A stretch of DNA of 64,000 bases from Kroppenstedtia eburnea (GTDB lineage Bacteria; Bacillota; Bacilli; Thermoactinomycetales; DSM-45169), in contig NZ_CP048103.1 in NCBI RefSeq assembly GCF_013282215.1, positions 3,410,001 through 3,474,000 on the forward strand, read 5' to 3'. Position 1 is the stretch's first letter. Each line of letters opens with the position of its first letter. This document shows positions 17,302 to 25,170 of the stretch, piece after piece. The position numbers and the translations under genes are program-made. The notes beneath the pieces were generated by a model. It saw only the letters and a program-made list of their open reading frames with translations. It was not told where the DNA came from and did no database searches.

Positions 17302-17823
17302 TCACATGGATCGTTCATTGAGCAGATTGAATTGGATCAGATAAACCAGTGATGTGACAAAGGAAAAGATGATCACACCCCAAAGGAATTCCGTTCCGAT
17401 CGGGTGGTCAAACATCAGCAGGAAAAGCGCAACATAGTAGAGAACGGTGGTCAGTTTCCCCATGATGTTGGCCGGCACCGTCAGTTTCCCCCGAAAATGA
17501 AAAAAGGCAGAGGCGACAATCATCCCCAGATCCCGGAGGAAAATCGCGACCGCCGCAGGGATGCTGATCCGCTGTGATATAAGCAGGGAGAGAAATACCG
17601 CCAACATCATCATTTTGTCCGCCAGAGGGTCCAACATGATCCCCAACTGTGTCACCTGACTGTGTCTCCTGGCCAGATATCCATCGATCACATCAGTGAT
17701 CCCCGCCAAGAGAAGCACCCCAAAGGCCCACTGCATCCGATAGGGAAGATCGGAGAAAAAAATAGTCAGATAAATTGGGATCAGTGTAAACCTGATCAAG
17801 GTGACTGTATTGGGTAAATTCAA
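17302..17823 (-). CDS. CDP-alcohol phosphatidyltransferase (PgsA-like)
   Basis: About 173 residues with the complete family signature D44-x2-D47-G48-x2-A51-R52-x8-G61-x3-D65-x3-D69 in TDVIDGYLARRHSQVTQLG and what follows. Around five to six membrane helices. It transfers a phosphatidyl group from CDP-diacylglycerol to an alcohol, most likely glycerol-3-phosphate to make PG-phosphate. A TTG at 17823 is chosen because GAGGAGG stands 7-9 bases before it and the family motif LPNTVTLIRF follows. B. subtilis pgsA lies elsewhere beside recA, so this may be a second paralogue and the true substrate is open. Confidence 0.82.
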   Translation of the reverse strand: MNLPNTVTLIRFTLIPIYLTIFFSDLPYRMQWAFGVLLLAGITDVIDGYLARRHSQVTQLGIMLDPLADKMMMLAVFLSLLISQRISIPAAVAIFLRDLGMIVASAFFHFRGKLTVPANIMGKLTTVLYYVALFLLMFDHPIGTEFLWGVIIFSFVTSLVYLIQFNLLNERSM

Positions 17824-17886
17824 TCGGAGCCCCTCCTCAAGGATTCCACCGCTTGTTGATACCCGGAACAAACCTTGCAGTTACGA

Positions 17887-17932
17887 GAAAAAGACCCGTC
17901 TCCGCCGCCCGGTGGTCCGGGCGGGGACGGGT
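17887..17932 (-). terminator. Intrinsic terminator after epuA-like gene
   Basis: Minus strand: ACCCGTC...GACGGGT outer stem with a second GCCCGG/CCGGGC stem inside, followed by CTTTTTCTC. It lies just past the stop of the EpuA-like gene. Confidence 0.8.
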
Positions 17933-17933
17933 G

Positions 17934-18701
17934 TTACCCGTAGATCAGATTGTATAAGTGCTCCCACAAATCCCGGGTGAAAACGTCACCGGCCGGATCA
18001 TCTCCAATGACACTGTATCCGATCAACAGCCCTCCGGCCAATGCAGCCACCAGCAACAAAGGGAACCAGATAAAGGTGAACAGCAACACCTTTTTGGTGA
18101 GACTCTTCCGCTCCCCTTGCTCAGGTGCTTCCTCACGGTCCCGATCATCCGACGGGGAGCCCGTTTCTCCCCGTGGAATCTCCTCTTCTGCCGGTTCTCC
18201 TTCAGGTTCGGGATCGGTCTTCACGTCCTCCCCGGAGTCACCCTTTTTCCACTTCAGGACCCCGGCCGGCTTGGGATGCTCTTCCGGTCGGGCTGAAGCC
18301 TTTGTGGTGACACCGGGATCTTCTTCACTTTTCCCATCCTCCGGCCCGGGATGGGATGGGGAAGGCGATGCCCCGACCCCCCAGTCGCGATCCAGCTGAT
18401 CCTCCCAGTCCGTTGTGGACCTGTGGTCCCCGGTTTTTATCCCATCGGACTGGAAGTCCTGAGTCTCCGGTTTCGGTGGGACTTCTCCGCTCGCGCCGGT
18501 TTCCTCCTCGATCGGCTTGGGGGGGGACCCCGCTTTCTCCTCCGCGTGCTGTTCAGGAGGAGCAGGGGAGACAGTCGGCTTTGTCAGCTGCTCATCCGTT
18601 GCCGCTTTCTCCTCTTTTGAAGCTCCCGCCTGAGCTTCCTCCGAATTGGATTCCGTGTTTTTTGCCCAAACCTGGGTTGGTTTTTCTTCTTTTTGCTGCA
18701 T
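17934..18701 (-). CDS. EpuA-family membrane protein with long acidic disordered N-terminus
   Basis: About 255 residues. The last 57 match the EpuA family (PF11772, often mislabelled as RNA polymerase subunit beta): a basic stretch KSLTKK, one transmembrane helix near 204-226, then GYSVIGDDPAGDVFTRDLWEHLYNLIYG. Residues 1-198 are low-complexity and rich in E, P, K, G and S, strongly acidic, with repeated EE and PEPEGEP-type runs, so this part is predicted cytoplasmic and disordered. EpuA proteins are normally short (well under 100 residues), so the extension is unusual. Function is not established; family members often lie close to murA, as here. RBS AGAGGA precedes the ATG. Confidence 0.8.
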   Translation of the reverse strand: MQQKEEKPTQVWAKNTESNSEEAQAGASKEEKAATDEQLTKPTVSPAPPEQHAEEKAGSPPKPIEEETGASGEVPPKPETQDFQSDGIKTGDHRSTTDWEDQLDRDWGVGASPSPSHPGPEDGKSEEDPGVTTKASARPEEHPKPAGVLKWKKGDSGEDVKTDPEPEGEPAEEEIPRGETGSPSDDRDREEAPEQGERKSLTKKVLLFTFIWFPLLLVAALAGGLLIGYSVIGDDPAGDVFTRDLWEHLYNLIYG

Positions 18702-19032
18702 AACTATCCTCTCCGAGCAGCCGTTATGGTGGGATGGGACGGGTCCGCCCCGGCCTGCCTGTCCAACCCAAAAAACGGACCCGCCTGTTTATGTATTTCC
18801 TTTTTTAAAACGCCAGCAACAGATCTCCATAGATAGAATATATCGCAACTCCACCGTGAAGTCCACTGGAAACCCAAAGCTTCCTCCAAACAGAAACCAG
18901 GTGGAATCTGGAACCTTTTCCACCCTGGGTTTCCTGTGCGCATATGCAATCCGGAGCGGCCGGACCGACCCGAACGTTGCAACCGGTTCCATTGGTTGAT
19001 GGTGGGCGGGGTGTGCCGAAGCTTGGTCCTGC
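18702..19032. other. Intergenic region between spoIIID and the epuA-like gene
   Basis: About 330 bases with no gene, repeat element or RNA that I can recognise. In B. subtilis this position after spoIIID is occupied by mbl; no trace of an MreB-type sequence is seen. Confidence 0.45.
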
Positions 19033-19320
19033 TCAGATTTTCGTCGCCTCCAACTTCTTCTCCTTTTGTGGGCGTGCCCTTTTATATTTGATCTTGGTCG
19101 CTTCCCCTCCCCGCAAATGACGGATGGATTTGTGATATTCCAGGATCTCCTTGACTTGGTTGGCCAATTCGGAGTTTATCTCGGGCAACCGCTCCGTGAG
19201 ATCCTTGTGCACGGTGCTTTTGGAAACCCCAAACTCTTTTGCAATCGTGCGGACAGTGTTTCGGGTTTCCACAAAGTAACGTCCGATCTTGATTGTCCGC
19301 TCTTTGATGTAATCGTGCAC
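19033..19320 (-). CDS. spoIIID: Sporulation transcription regulator SpoIIID
   Basis: About 95 residues. It is a mother-cell DNA-binding protein that activates or represses many sigma-E-dependent genes. A helix-turn-helix lies at about residues 20-45 in TVRTIAKEFGVSKSTVHKDL, followed by the conserved ERLPEINSELANQVKEIL and a basic tail (IKYKRARPQKEKK) that contributes to DNA binding. Length and sequence match the family closely. It lies downstream of the spoIIQ-like gene, as in Bacillus, separated by a terminator. Confidence 0.96.
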   Translation of the reverse strand: MHDYIKERTIKIGRYFVETRNTVRTIAKEFGVSKSTVHKDLTERLPEINSELANQVKEILEYHKSIRHLRGGEATKIKYKRARPQKEKKLEATKI

Positions 19321-19449
19321 TCCCCTCGCCTCCCTCTTCGAATGTCTGGTACATTATATGAGCTGTCTTGCCCGTTATTCTCATCTAACAAGCCCTGACA
19401 AGCCCGATTTCGCCATTTTTTAGCCAATTTTCTGACCCCCCGGTAATCA

Positions 19450-19486
19450 AAAAACAAAAAAAGATCCACTCACAGGGAGCGGATCC
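19450..19486 (-). terminator. Intrinsic terminator after spoIIQ-like gene
   Basis: Minus strand GGATCCGCTC-cctgt-GAGTGGATC stem followed by TTTTTTTGTTTTTTG. It separates the spoIIQ-like gene from spoIIID. Confidence 0.88.
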
Positions 19487-19498
19487 GGCACACCGGTC

Positions 19499-20176
19499 TC
19501 AATTCTGTTTCAGATAAGTGGCGGGGTTGACGGATTCACCATCTTTTCGCATTTCAAAATGCAGATGGGTTCCCGCTTCCTTCTCGAATTTATTGTGACC
19601 GGCTTCTGCGATTTTTTGACCCTGTTTCACCGTGTCCCCGGTTTTCACGATCACACCGGCCAAGCTCTGATACACGGTGATGAGGCCGTTTTTATGTTTC
19701 ACTTCCACCAGATGGCCTGTCAGCGGGTTTTCTTCCACCCGGACGACTTTACCGGCCAAAACGGCAGTGACATCAAAGGTTTTTCCGTCTTTGCGGGCAA
19801 AGTCCCAGCCGGAATGAGGCCAGTAGGTGTTGGCATAATGGACCAGGGCGGCCTCTTTCGACTTTTCAGAACCTGCTTCATCGTAGTACTCCATCGTGGT
19901 CCCCGCTTTGGATCCGGGGGAGACAGGCAGTTTCATTTCGACTGCCGGTTTTTCCGTCGGCGCCGTCTCTTCCTGCTTCAACTCTTCCAACCCGGTGTTG
20001 GGCTTGGTCACGCCCAGATCCTGGGCACTTTGGTACCACCAAACCAGGCTGAGAATGAGTGCTGCGGCTGCCAGATAAACGGCGGGGAAAAACCATTTTT
20101 TCGACATCCATCTTTTCCACTTCAGTCGGGAAATTTTTTCAACCGATCCCGTCGGCTTGTGGTCTTCTGATTTCAT
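19499..20176 (-). CDS. spoIIQ: SpoIIQ-like forespore M23/LytM-domain protein
   Basis: About 225 residues: basic cytoplasmic N-terminus, one transmembrane helix near residues 29-48, a linker, and a LytM-type domain from about 108. Metal ligands H121 and D125 (HSGWD) and H204-x-H206 (THLHFE) are present. The position of the second catalytic histidine (YxH in active enzymes) reads VYQS, so the domain is probably not a normal endopeptidase. In B. subtilis SpoIIQ binds SpoIIIAH across the engulfment septum. The assignment rests on topology and position beside spoIIID and spoIID. The ATG at 20176 follows AGGTGA; earlier GTG/ATG codons lack such a site. Confidence 0.82.
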   Translation of the reverse strand: MKSEDHKPTGSVEKISRLKWKRWMSKKWFFPAVYLAAAALILSLVWWYQSAQDLGVTKPNTGLEELKQEETAPTEKPAVEMKLPVSPGSKAGTTMEYYDEAGSEKSKEAALVHYANTYWPHSGWDFARKDGKTFDVTAVLAGKVVRVEENPLTGHLVEVKHKNGLITVYQSLAGVIVKTGDTVKQGQKIAEAGHNKFEKEAGTHLHFEMRKDGESVNPATYLKQN

Positions 20177-20372
20177 TTGAGTTATCACCTCAGGATCCAT
20201 TGTGGACACGGAATCCTGGATTTATACCTTTTCTCCTCCCTTTTTTCATATATATTCCAAATAAGATCAGGAAGTTGGCTTCACCCCGGCAGTCTATCGA
20301 TCTTCATACTTTAAAAAGTGGGAGAGGGGGTAAGATGAACTCCACCTTGATCGGGGCAGGGTCTTGGTTTCC
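20177..20372. other. Intergenic region upstream of spoIIQ-like gene
   Basis: Contains an AT-rich stretch (CATATATATTCC near 20248) but no promoter that I can assign with confidence. A forespore-type promoter would be expected here for spoIIQ. Confidence 0.35.
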
Positions 20373-20535
20373 GGGCGTGCCTGGTAAATCTCTGGGCCGA
20401 GCCGGTCGGGATGGGGTTTCACATGTCGTTTTCGTTGGTCTGACGATCCAAAATCACTCCATGTGAAACCCAACCCTCCCTCTGTTACTCTCACAACATC
20501 TCACATTACACGGAAAATTATTACCAGACACGCCC
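20373..20535. repeat. Type B inverted-repeat element
   Basis: About 163 bp. Left end GGGCGTGCCTGGTAA and right end TTACCAGACACGCCC are near-perfect terminal inverted repeats. The centre is the same palindromic core as type A (GGGTTTCACATG and CATGTGAAACCC). Subterminal words CTCTGGGCCGAGCCGG on the left and CTCTCACAAC plus ACGGAAAATT on the right are specific to type B. Flanking TA is not retained here. Confidence 0.85.
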
Positions 20536-20560
20536 TTGTGTCGGCCGATGGACTTCACTG

Positions 20561-20612
20561 AAAAAAACAGGGGGGATGACGGTTCGCAGACCGTCATCCC
20601 CCCCTGTTTTGT
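20561..20612 (-). terminator. Strong intrinsic terminator after YCII gene
   Basis: A nearly perfect stem AACAGGGGGGATGACGGT paired with ACCGTCATCCCCCC, loop TCGCAG, with a run of seven T on the minus strand and four on the plus strand. It ends the murAA-side/spoIID transcript. Confidence 0.9.
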
Positions 20613-20616
20613 TCCA

Positions 20617-20904
20617 TCATATCTTCCATTCACGCAGTTCCAGTCGCCGAACCCCCTTCACCACATAGGGATCCCCTTCCGCCAGCTCCCGGGCCTCTTC
20701 CATCGTATCCGCAATGTAGATCACCATCCCTCCGGAACCATCTGCAAAAGGACCTTTGGCAAATACTCTCCCCTGTTGTTCCAGCCGATCCAGATATTCC
20801 AGATGAAGGGGACGGTATTCTTGATTCAGTTCCGGCCTTTCCATATGAAGTATTGCCGCAAAATGAGGCACAGCCCTCTCTCCTTGATCGAGTATCGGTG
20901 TCAT
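20617..20904 (-). CDS. YCII-domain (YciI-like) protein
   Basis: About 95 residues forming one YCII domain (dimeric alpha/beta barrel). Family features are HFAAILHMERPELNQEYRPLHLEYLDRL with the conserved His, GPFADGSGGMVIY, and the EARELAEGDPYV signature with the conserved Asp-Pro-(Y/F). The biochemical role of most YCII proteins is unknown. The start at 20904 overlaps the spoIID stop by four bases (ATGA), so translation is coupled to a sporulation gene, which is unusual for this family. A longer upstream frame lies within spoIID and was rejected. Confidence 0.85.
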   Translation of the reverse strand: MTPILDQGERAVPHFAAILHMERPELNQEYRPLHLEYLDRLEQQGRVFAKGPFADGSGGMVIYIADTMEEARELAEGDPYVVKGVRRLELREWKI

Positions 20905-21959
20905 TCTTTCTTCAGATAAGAATCCATACTTCCGATCTCCACCCCGCGGTAGTAATGTCGGATGATCTCCTTGGCCGACTTTCCTTGTTTGGCCATGAAG
21001 TTGGCCCCCCATTGGCTCATTCCCACCCCATGACCGTATCCCTTTGTCTCCACTGTGACTGTACCTTGCGAAAGTCGAAAAGTAAAATCGGCGGAGGAGA
21101 GATGGAGCGCTTCCCGAATCTGTCGTCCGGTGAACACCTGATCCCCGACCTGAACCTTGTCCGCACTGCCACCTGCCGTCCGTTGGGTCACCCGGAGCCA
21201 GCCGCCTCCGGTGAATGCTTCCACGGCCACTTGTTTTCCCGTGGATCGGGAAATCTTATCCACAAAATCCGCCACCGCAAATTGCTTTCGGTCGCGATAT
21301 TTGGGTGAAGCTTCGTCCCAGGGGGAAGGGACGCTCCTCAAATAGGGATACTCTTCCGCAAAGTAATCCTCAGAGTTCTCCGTTTTGCCGTTACTGGTGG
21401 AAAAAAAAGCTGCATAGATCGGCTTTCCCTGATACTGGATCACTTGACCCGCTGTTTCCACCACCGCTTGGTTGATGAGCGCGGAATAGGTTTCGTAATC
21501 ATCCCCCCACTGTTCCTTTAACTGCTTGTCCGTAAGAAAAACCTGGTGATTCACAGTGTCGCTCACATTTGCCTTGCCGGCCTTTTTCCCCCACTTGGCC
21601 ATATCGGAGAAATCCCCGCGGGACAATCGGTCCACGATATAGGTCCGGGCTGCAAGGGCTTGTGCCTTCAGGGCTTCAGGATGAAAATTGACCGGCATTT
21701 CCGCCGCCACCACTCCCCGGATATACCTTTCCATCGGAAAGGTCTCCACTTTTTTCTCCCTGCTGAGATAAACCTTCACACCGGGACCTGAATCCAAAGA
21801 TGCCGCTGAAGAACCACCATCGACCCGTATGCTGGAAAGCGACGGGTCATTCCGATCCAAACTGACCAAAGCTGCCGGAACGGCAACCATCACTCCGATC
21901 AAAACCGCCAAGATCAGGATCATCCCTTTGTGCAATCCGACCCGCCTCCTTGGAATCAT
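20901..21959 (-). CDS. spoIID: Stage II sporulation protein D (SpoIID)
   Basis: About 352 residues. It is a mother-cell membrane-anchored lytic transglycosylase that works with SpoIIM/SpoIIP on septal peptidoglycan during engulfment. A membrane anchor lies at residues 11-33. The SpoIID domain follows with VVAAEMPVNFHPEALKAQA (catalytic Glu at E87), FFSTSNGKTENSEDY and near the end KGYGHGVGMSQWGA. A terminator separates it from murAA, so a dedicated sigma-E promoter is expected in the short gap. The GHGVGMSQWGA signature and length leave little doubt. Confidence 0.97.
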   Translation of the reverse strand: MIPRRRVGLHKGMILILAVLIGVMVAVPAALVSLDRNDPSLSSIRVDGGSSAASLDSGPGVKVYLSREKKVETFPMERYIRGVVAAEMPVNFHPEALKAQALAARTYIVDRLSRGDFSDMAKWGKKAGKANVSDTVNHQVFLTDKQLKEQWGDDYETYSALINQAVVETAGQVIQYQGKPIYAAFFSTSNGKTENSEDYFAEEYPYLRSVPSPWDEASPKYRDRKQFAVADFVDKISRSTGKQVAVEAFTGGGWLRVTQRTAGGSADKVQVGDQVFTGRQIREALHLSSADFTFRLSQGTVTVETKGYGHGVGMSQWGANFMAKQGKSAKEIIRHYYRGVEIGSMDSYLKKE

Positions 21960-22009
21960 CCGAGGGACAACCTCTCTTCCAACCTATGAGGAGGTGGGTC
22001 GAACTAGAA

Positions 22010-22044
22010 CAAAAAACCGCAGTCCAGACCAGCCGGCTGCGGTT
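22010..22044 (-). terminator. Intrinsic terminator after murAA
   Basis: Minus strand AACCGCAG...CTGCGGTT stem followed by TTTTGTTC, directly after the murAA stop. Confidence 0.85.
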
Positions 22045-22056
22045 AAACCTCCGTAT

Positions 22057-23358
22057 TTAAGCGTATGAGTGCTGAACGTCCACTTCTTCGGTTTCCACCG
22101 TCACCCGTTCGATATCGGCACCCAGTGCACGCAATTTTTCAACCAAACCGACGTATCCCCGGTCGATGTGGTGCAGTTCCGTCACTTCCGTCGTCCCCTT
22201 GGCCACAAGACCCACCAACACCATGGCGGCACCGGCCCGAAGGTCTGTCGCCTTCACCTGCGCCCCGGACAGCGGATGCCCGCCTTCGATCAAAACGGAC
22301 CGGCCGTCAATTTTCATATGGCCCCCCATCCGTTTCATCTCTTCCACGTGCATGAAGCGATTTTCAAAAACGGTCTCAGTGAGCATGCTGTTGCCCTTGG
22401 TGGTCAACAGCAACGCCATCATCTGGGACTGCATATCCGTGGGGAAACCGGGGTAGGGCAAGGTTTTGACGTCCACCGGCTTCAGCGGTTGATCGGCCCG
22501 GACATGAATGCCGTTGGCCCCCTCCAGGATCTCCACGCCCATCTCTCTCATTTTGGCGATCAAGGGGTTGAGATGGTCGGAGATGGCACCCTCCACAAAC
22601 ACTTCCCCCCTGGAAATGGCGGCGGCCACCATATATGTGCCCGCTTCGATCCGGTCCGGAATCACGGTGTATTCAGTGCCGCGCAGGAAATCAACGCCAT
22701 CGATCCGAATGGTGTCGGTACCGGCTCCCCGGACCCGGCCTCCCATGGCATTGATAAAGTTGGCCAAGTCGACGATCTCGGGTTCACAGGCGGCATTTTC
22801 AATGACGGTGCGGCCTTCTGCCAAGGCAGCAGCCATGATGATATTCTCTGTGGCCCCGACACTGGCCACATCCAGATAAATCCTGGCGCCATGCAGTCTC
22901 CGGGGAACCGTCCCCTCGATAAAACCCTGACCGATGGTGAATTCCGCCCCCATCGCTTCAAAACCTTTGAGATGCTGATCAATGGGGCGGCTCCCGATAG
23001 CACAACCGCCGGGAAGAGGAATCCGGGCATGTTTTTTCCTGGCGAGCAAGGGTCCCATCACCAGAAAAGAGGCCCTCATTCTGCGAACGAGATCGTAGGG
23101 CGCTTCGGTATTTCCCACAGATTCCGCCTGGATCCGAATGGTTTCGTTGTCTGTATCCAGATCCGTGGTGACACCCAGGCTTGTAAGTAACTGCGTGATC
23201 GTTTTTACATCCTCCAACATGGGAACATCCCGGATAACGATATCCCCCCGAGATGGCAAGATGGAAGCAGCAATAATCGGAAGAACGGCATTTTTGGCTC
23301 CATGAACCTTCACCCGTCCTTTTAGCCGATTGCCACCTCGAACGATGATTTTGTCCAA
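22057..23358 (-). CDS. murAA: UDP-N-acetylglucosamine 1-carboxyvinyltransferase (MurAA)
   Basis: About 433 residues. It transfers enolpyruvate from PEP to UDP-GlcNAc, the first committed step of peptidoglycan synthesis. Two inside-out alpha/beta domains. Catalytic cysteine C119 in [16 protein letters not shown], the target of fosfomycin, is present; [11 protein letters not shown] near residue 19 is the conserved substrate-binding lysine region. It follows ywmB by 21 bp, as in B. subtilis. A second MurA lies about 40 kb away at 61951-63198. Confidence 0.96.
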   Translation of the reverse strand: MDKIIVRGGNRLKGRVKVHGAKNAVLPIIAASILPSRGDIVIRDVPMLEDVKTITQLLTSLGVTTDLDTDNETIRIQAESVGNTEAPYDLVRRMRASFLVMGPLLARKKHARIPLPGGCAIGSRPIDQHLKGFEAMGAEFTIGQGFIEGTVPRRLHGARIYLDVASVGATENIIMAAALAEGRTVIENAACEPEIVDLANFINAMGGRVRGAGTDTIRIDGVDFLRGTEYTVIPDRIEAGTYMVAAAISRGEVFVEGAISDHLNPLIAKMREMGVEILEGANGIHVRADQPLKPVDVKTLPYPGFPTDMQSQMMALLLTTKGNSMLTETVFENRFMHVEEMKRMGGHMKIDGRSVLIEGGHPLSGAQVKATDLRAGAAMVLVGLVAKGTTEVTELHHIDRGYVGLVEKLRALGADIERVTVETEEVDVQHSYA

Positions 23359-23379
23359 GACTTTTCCCTCCGAGCATGT

Positions 23380-24120
23380 CTAGTATTCTATCGTGATGAT
23401 CGGGGTCCCCAGGGTAAGAATGATCTGCCGGTCGTCATCGCCGACCTTGGCTGCCACCTGAACATTCATCGTCCCACCCTTGGTATTCAAGCCCCCGTTG
23501 AAAAGAGGGGTGTGTGCAGACACACTTATGATCCGTTCCGTCCGCATCGATTCGACTTCTTCAGCCCCGAGCTCCCTGACCACTTGACGGACCAGTTTTT
23601 CCCGGTCGTCTCTGTTCACCCGGTGCCCAACGGGAAGCTTCCCCTGTATGGAAAAATGAGTGCTTGTGTCTATCCGGAATTTCTGCAGCGTGCGGAACAG
23701 ACGGCTGCGGGCCTCATCCAAATGTGCCTGGCTCAACGGCCCGCGGCCCACTGCACGTATGGAAATATAAGGTTGTACTAAAGCTTCTTCCGGCCTATCG
23801 TTGATAACGACCATTTCCACCTGAAGGTTTCGGTTCCATTTTCCATCAGCCTCATAGCGCATGCCGTCGGTCATGCTCTTGGAGTGAACCGCTCCCAGTC
23901 CCAACTCGCCGGCCAGTTGTTCCGCCAGCCCGGGAAGATCCTCGGAAGCAACACTTTCAGAGGCGCGGCTCCCCGCATGCAACATATGGCGATCCATTTT
24001 CGCCCCCGTCCGGTCAAATACCCGGAGCAATCCTTCTTCTTGCGATGGATTTTTGGCAGAGGCGATCAGAAAGACCGATAAAAACAGCCATACCCAGACA
24101 GCAATTCTTTTCCGGCGCAC
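23380..24120 (-). CDS. ywmB: YwmB family protein, exported
   Basis: About 246 residues with an N-terminal signal-like helix (AVWVWLFLSVFLIASA). The remainder is soluble, with the YwmB/TATA-box-binding-like (DUF1779) fold expected from GKWNRNLQVEMVVIN, TSTHFSIQGKLP and the C-terminal KVGDDDRQIILTLGTPIITIEY. Function not established. It lies between ywzB and murAA exactly as in B. subtilis, and the start is a GTG with GGATGAAGG before it. The high similarity of context is the main support. Confidence 0.85.
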   Translation of the reverse strand: MRRKRIAVWVWLFLSVFLIASAKNPSQEEGLLRVFDRTGAKMDRHMLHAGSRASESVASEDLPGLAEQLAGELGLGAVHSKSMTDGMRYEADGKWNRNLQVEMVVINDRPEEALVQPYISIRAVGRGPLSQAHLDEARSRLFRTLQKFRIDTSTHFSIQGKLPVGHRVNRDDREKLVRQVVRELGAEEVESMRTERIISVSAHTPLFNGGLNTKGGTMNVQVAAKVGDDDRQIILTLGTPIITIEY

Positions 24121-24202
24121 CCTTCATCCTCTCCCGTCCCTCTTTTTCACCATTGTTCACGGTACGGAGAGAGGATATACCTTTCCGGCGTTCAGAAAGG
24201 AG

Positions 24203-24442
24203 TCAAAACAGTTGACCGATCATGCCCGACCAACCCAGATAATCAATGAAAAAGACGGCCAAACCGTGTCCGAGGACGATCGCGAGGAGAACCTGCAACA
24301 ATTTCCCCTGGATCCCCCCGGGTTGACGCAGGAAAAGATCGAGACGGACATTCTGCAAGACCCACCAACTCAGGGTGATACAGATCAAGGATGTCAAGAT
24401 ATTCACGAGTGCAGAGACAGCGAATTGGGTCGCTCCATCCAT
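24203..24442 (-). CDS. ywzB: DUF1146 membrane protein YwzB
   Basis: About 79 residues with two transmembrane helices (about 10-30 and 48-68). The family pattern ALSWWxLQxxRLDLFL is present as LSWWVLQNVRLDLFLRQPG, and LLQVLLAIVLGHGLAVFFIDYLGWS follows. Function unknown. The ATG at 24442 follows GGGGGTG; an upstream in-frame extension has no family similarity. It stands upstream of ywmB and murAA, as in other Bacillales between the respiratory/ATP synthase genes and murAA. Confidence 0.85.
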   Translation of the reverse strand: MDGATQFAVSALVNILTSLICITLSWWVLQNVRLDLFLRQPGGIQGKLLQVLLAIVLGHGLAVFFIDYLGWSGMIGQLF

Positions 24443-24721
24443 ATGCTTATGCACCCCCGGTTCAGTGGGTTCACGATATTCCCATGCTAACCCAAAAGCA
24501 GAAGGAACGCAACGTTTTTCCTTCCTCTGAGATCCTGAACAGTTGGTGAAAAGTTTACATGGGCTTCCTTCGGCCCGGGGGGATGGACCCGAATCGGCCA
24601 TCCCAACCTTGACCAAACATGAAGCACGCTCGGATGGATTGCGGAGAGAAATTTTCTCCCCCTGAACTTCACAAAATTTTTTCCGGGAAAACTACAGGAA
24701 AAACAGAACGGAGGAACTTCC

Positions 24722-25087
24722 ATGTCTCCTATGTACCTTTACGCAGCCATGAAATGGGGGGTGGCCTGGATGGTGATCGCAGGGGTCGATCGCTGGAGCG
24801 ACGGACTCTCTTTGGGGGCTGCCCACCGGGGGATTTTCATCTCTTTCATCCTGGCTGTCATCGGGCTCTGGCTGGATCGGCAGATGACGGCGGACAGAAG
24901 CTCCACCACGGCGGCGGTCGTGGACCTGCTGAGCTACTCATCGCTCATTTACGGGTTGCAATACCTGTTTCCATCGGTTTATGTGGACACAAATACGGCC
25001 CTGACGGTGGGCCTGCTGCTGGCCGGAGCGGAATTGCTCTTCCACCCCTTGTTTCCTGTGGCTGCAGGTAAAAGGCGGCACATCTGA
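24722..25087 (+). CDS. Four-helix membrane protein, DUF2512-like
   Basis: About 121 residues with four hydrophobic helices. The topology and the ending LLLAGAELLFHPLFP resemble the DUF2512 (YndM) family, whose members end with a similar Glu...Phe-His pattern; this match is from memory and weak. A perfect GGAGG stands 6-7 bases before the ATG. It is one of only two plus-strand genes in the window and lies convergent to the nuo operon end and divergent from ywzB. Function unknown. Confidence 0.6.
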   Translation: MSPMYLYAAMKWGVAWMVIAGVDRWSDGLSLGAAHRGIFISFILAVIGLWLDRQMTADRSSTTAAVVDLLSYSSLIYGLQYLFPSVYVDTNTALTVGLLLAGAELLFHPLFPVAAGKRRHI

Positions 25088-25114
25088 CAGAGCCGGATTC
25101 TTCTTCCCGGGTGC

Positions 25115-25145
25115 AAAAAAAAATCCCCTTCCGCAGAAGAAGGGG
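25115..25145 (-). terminator. Intrinsic terminator of the nuo operon
   Basis: Minus strand CCCCTTC-ttctgc-GGAAGGGG followed by ATTTTTTTTT. It is placed 26 bases after the nuoN stop. Confidence 0.88.
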
Positions 25146-25170
25146 AGGAGGCGACAACCTTCGCCTCGGG

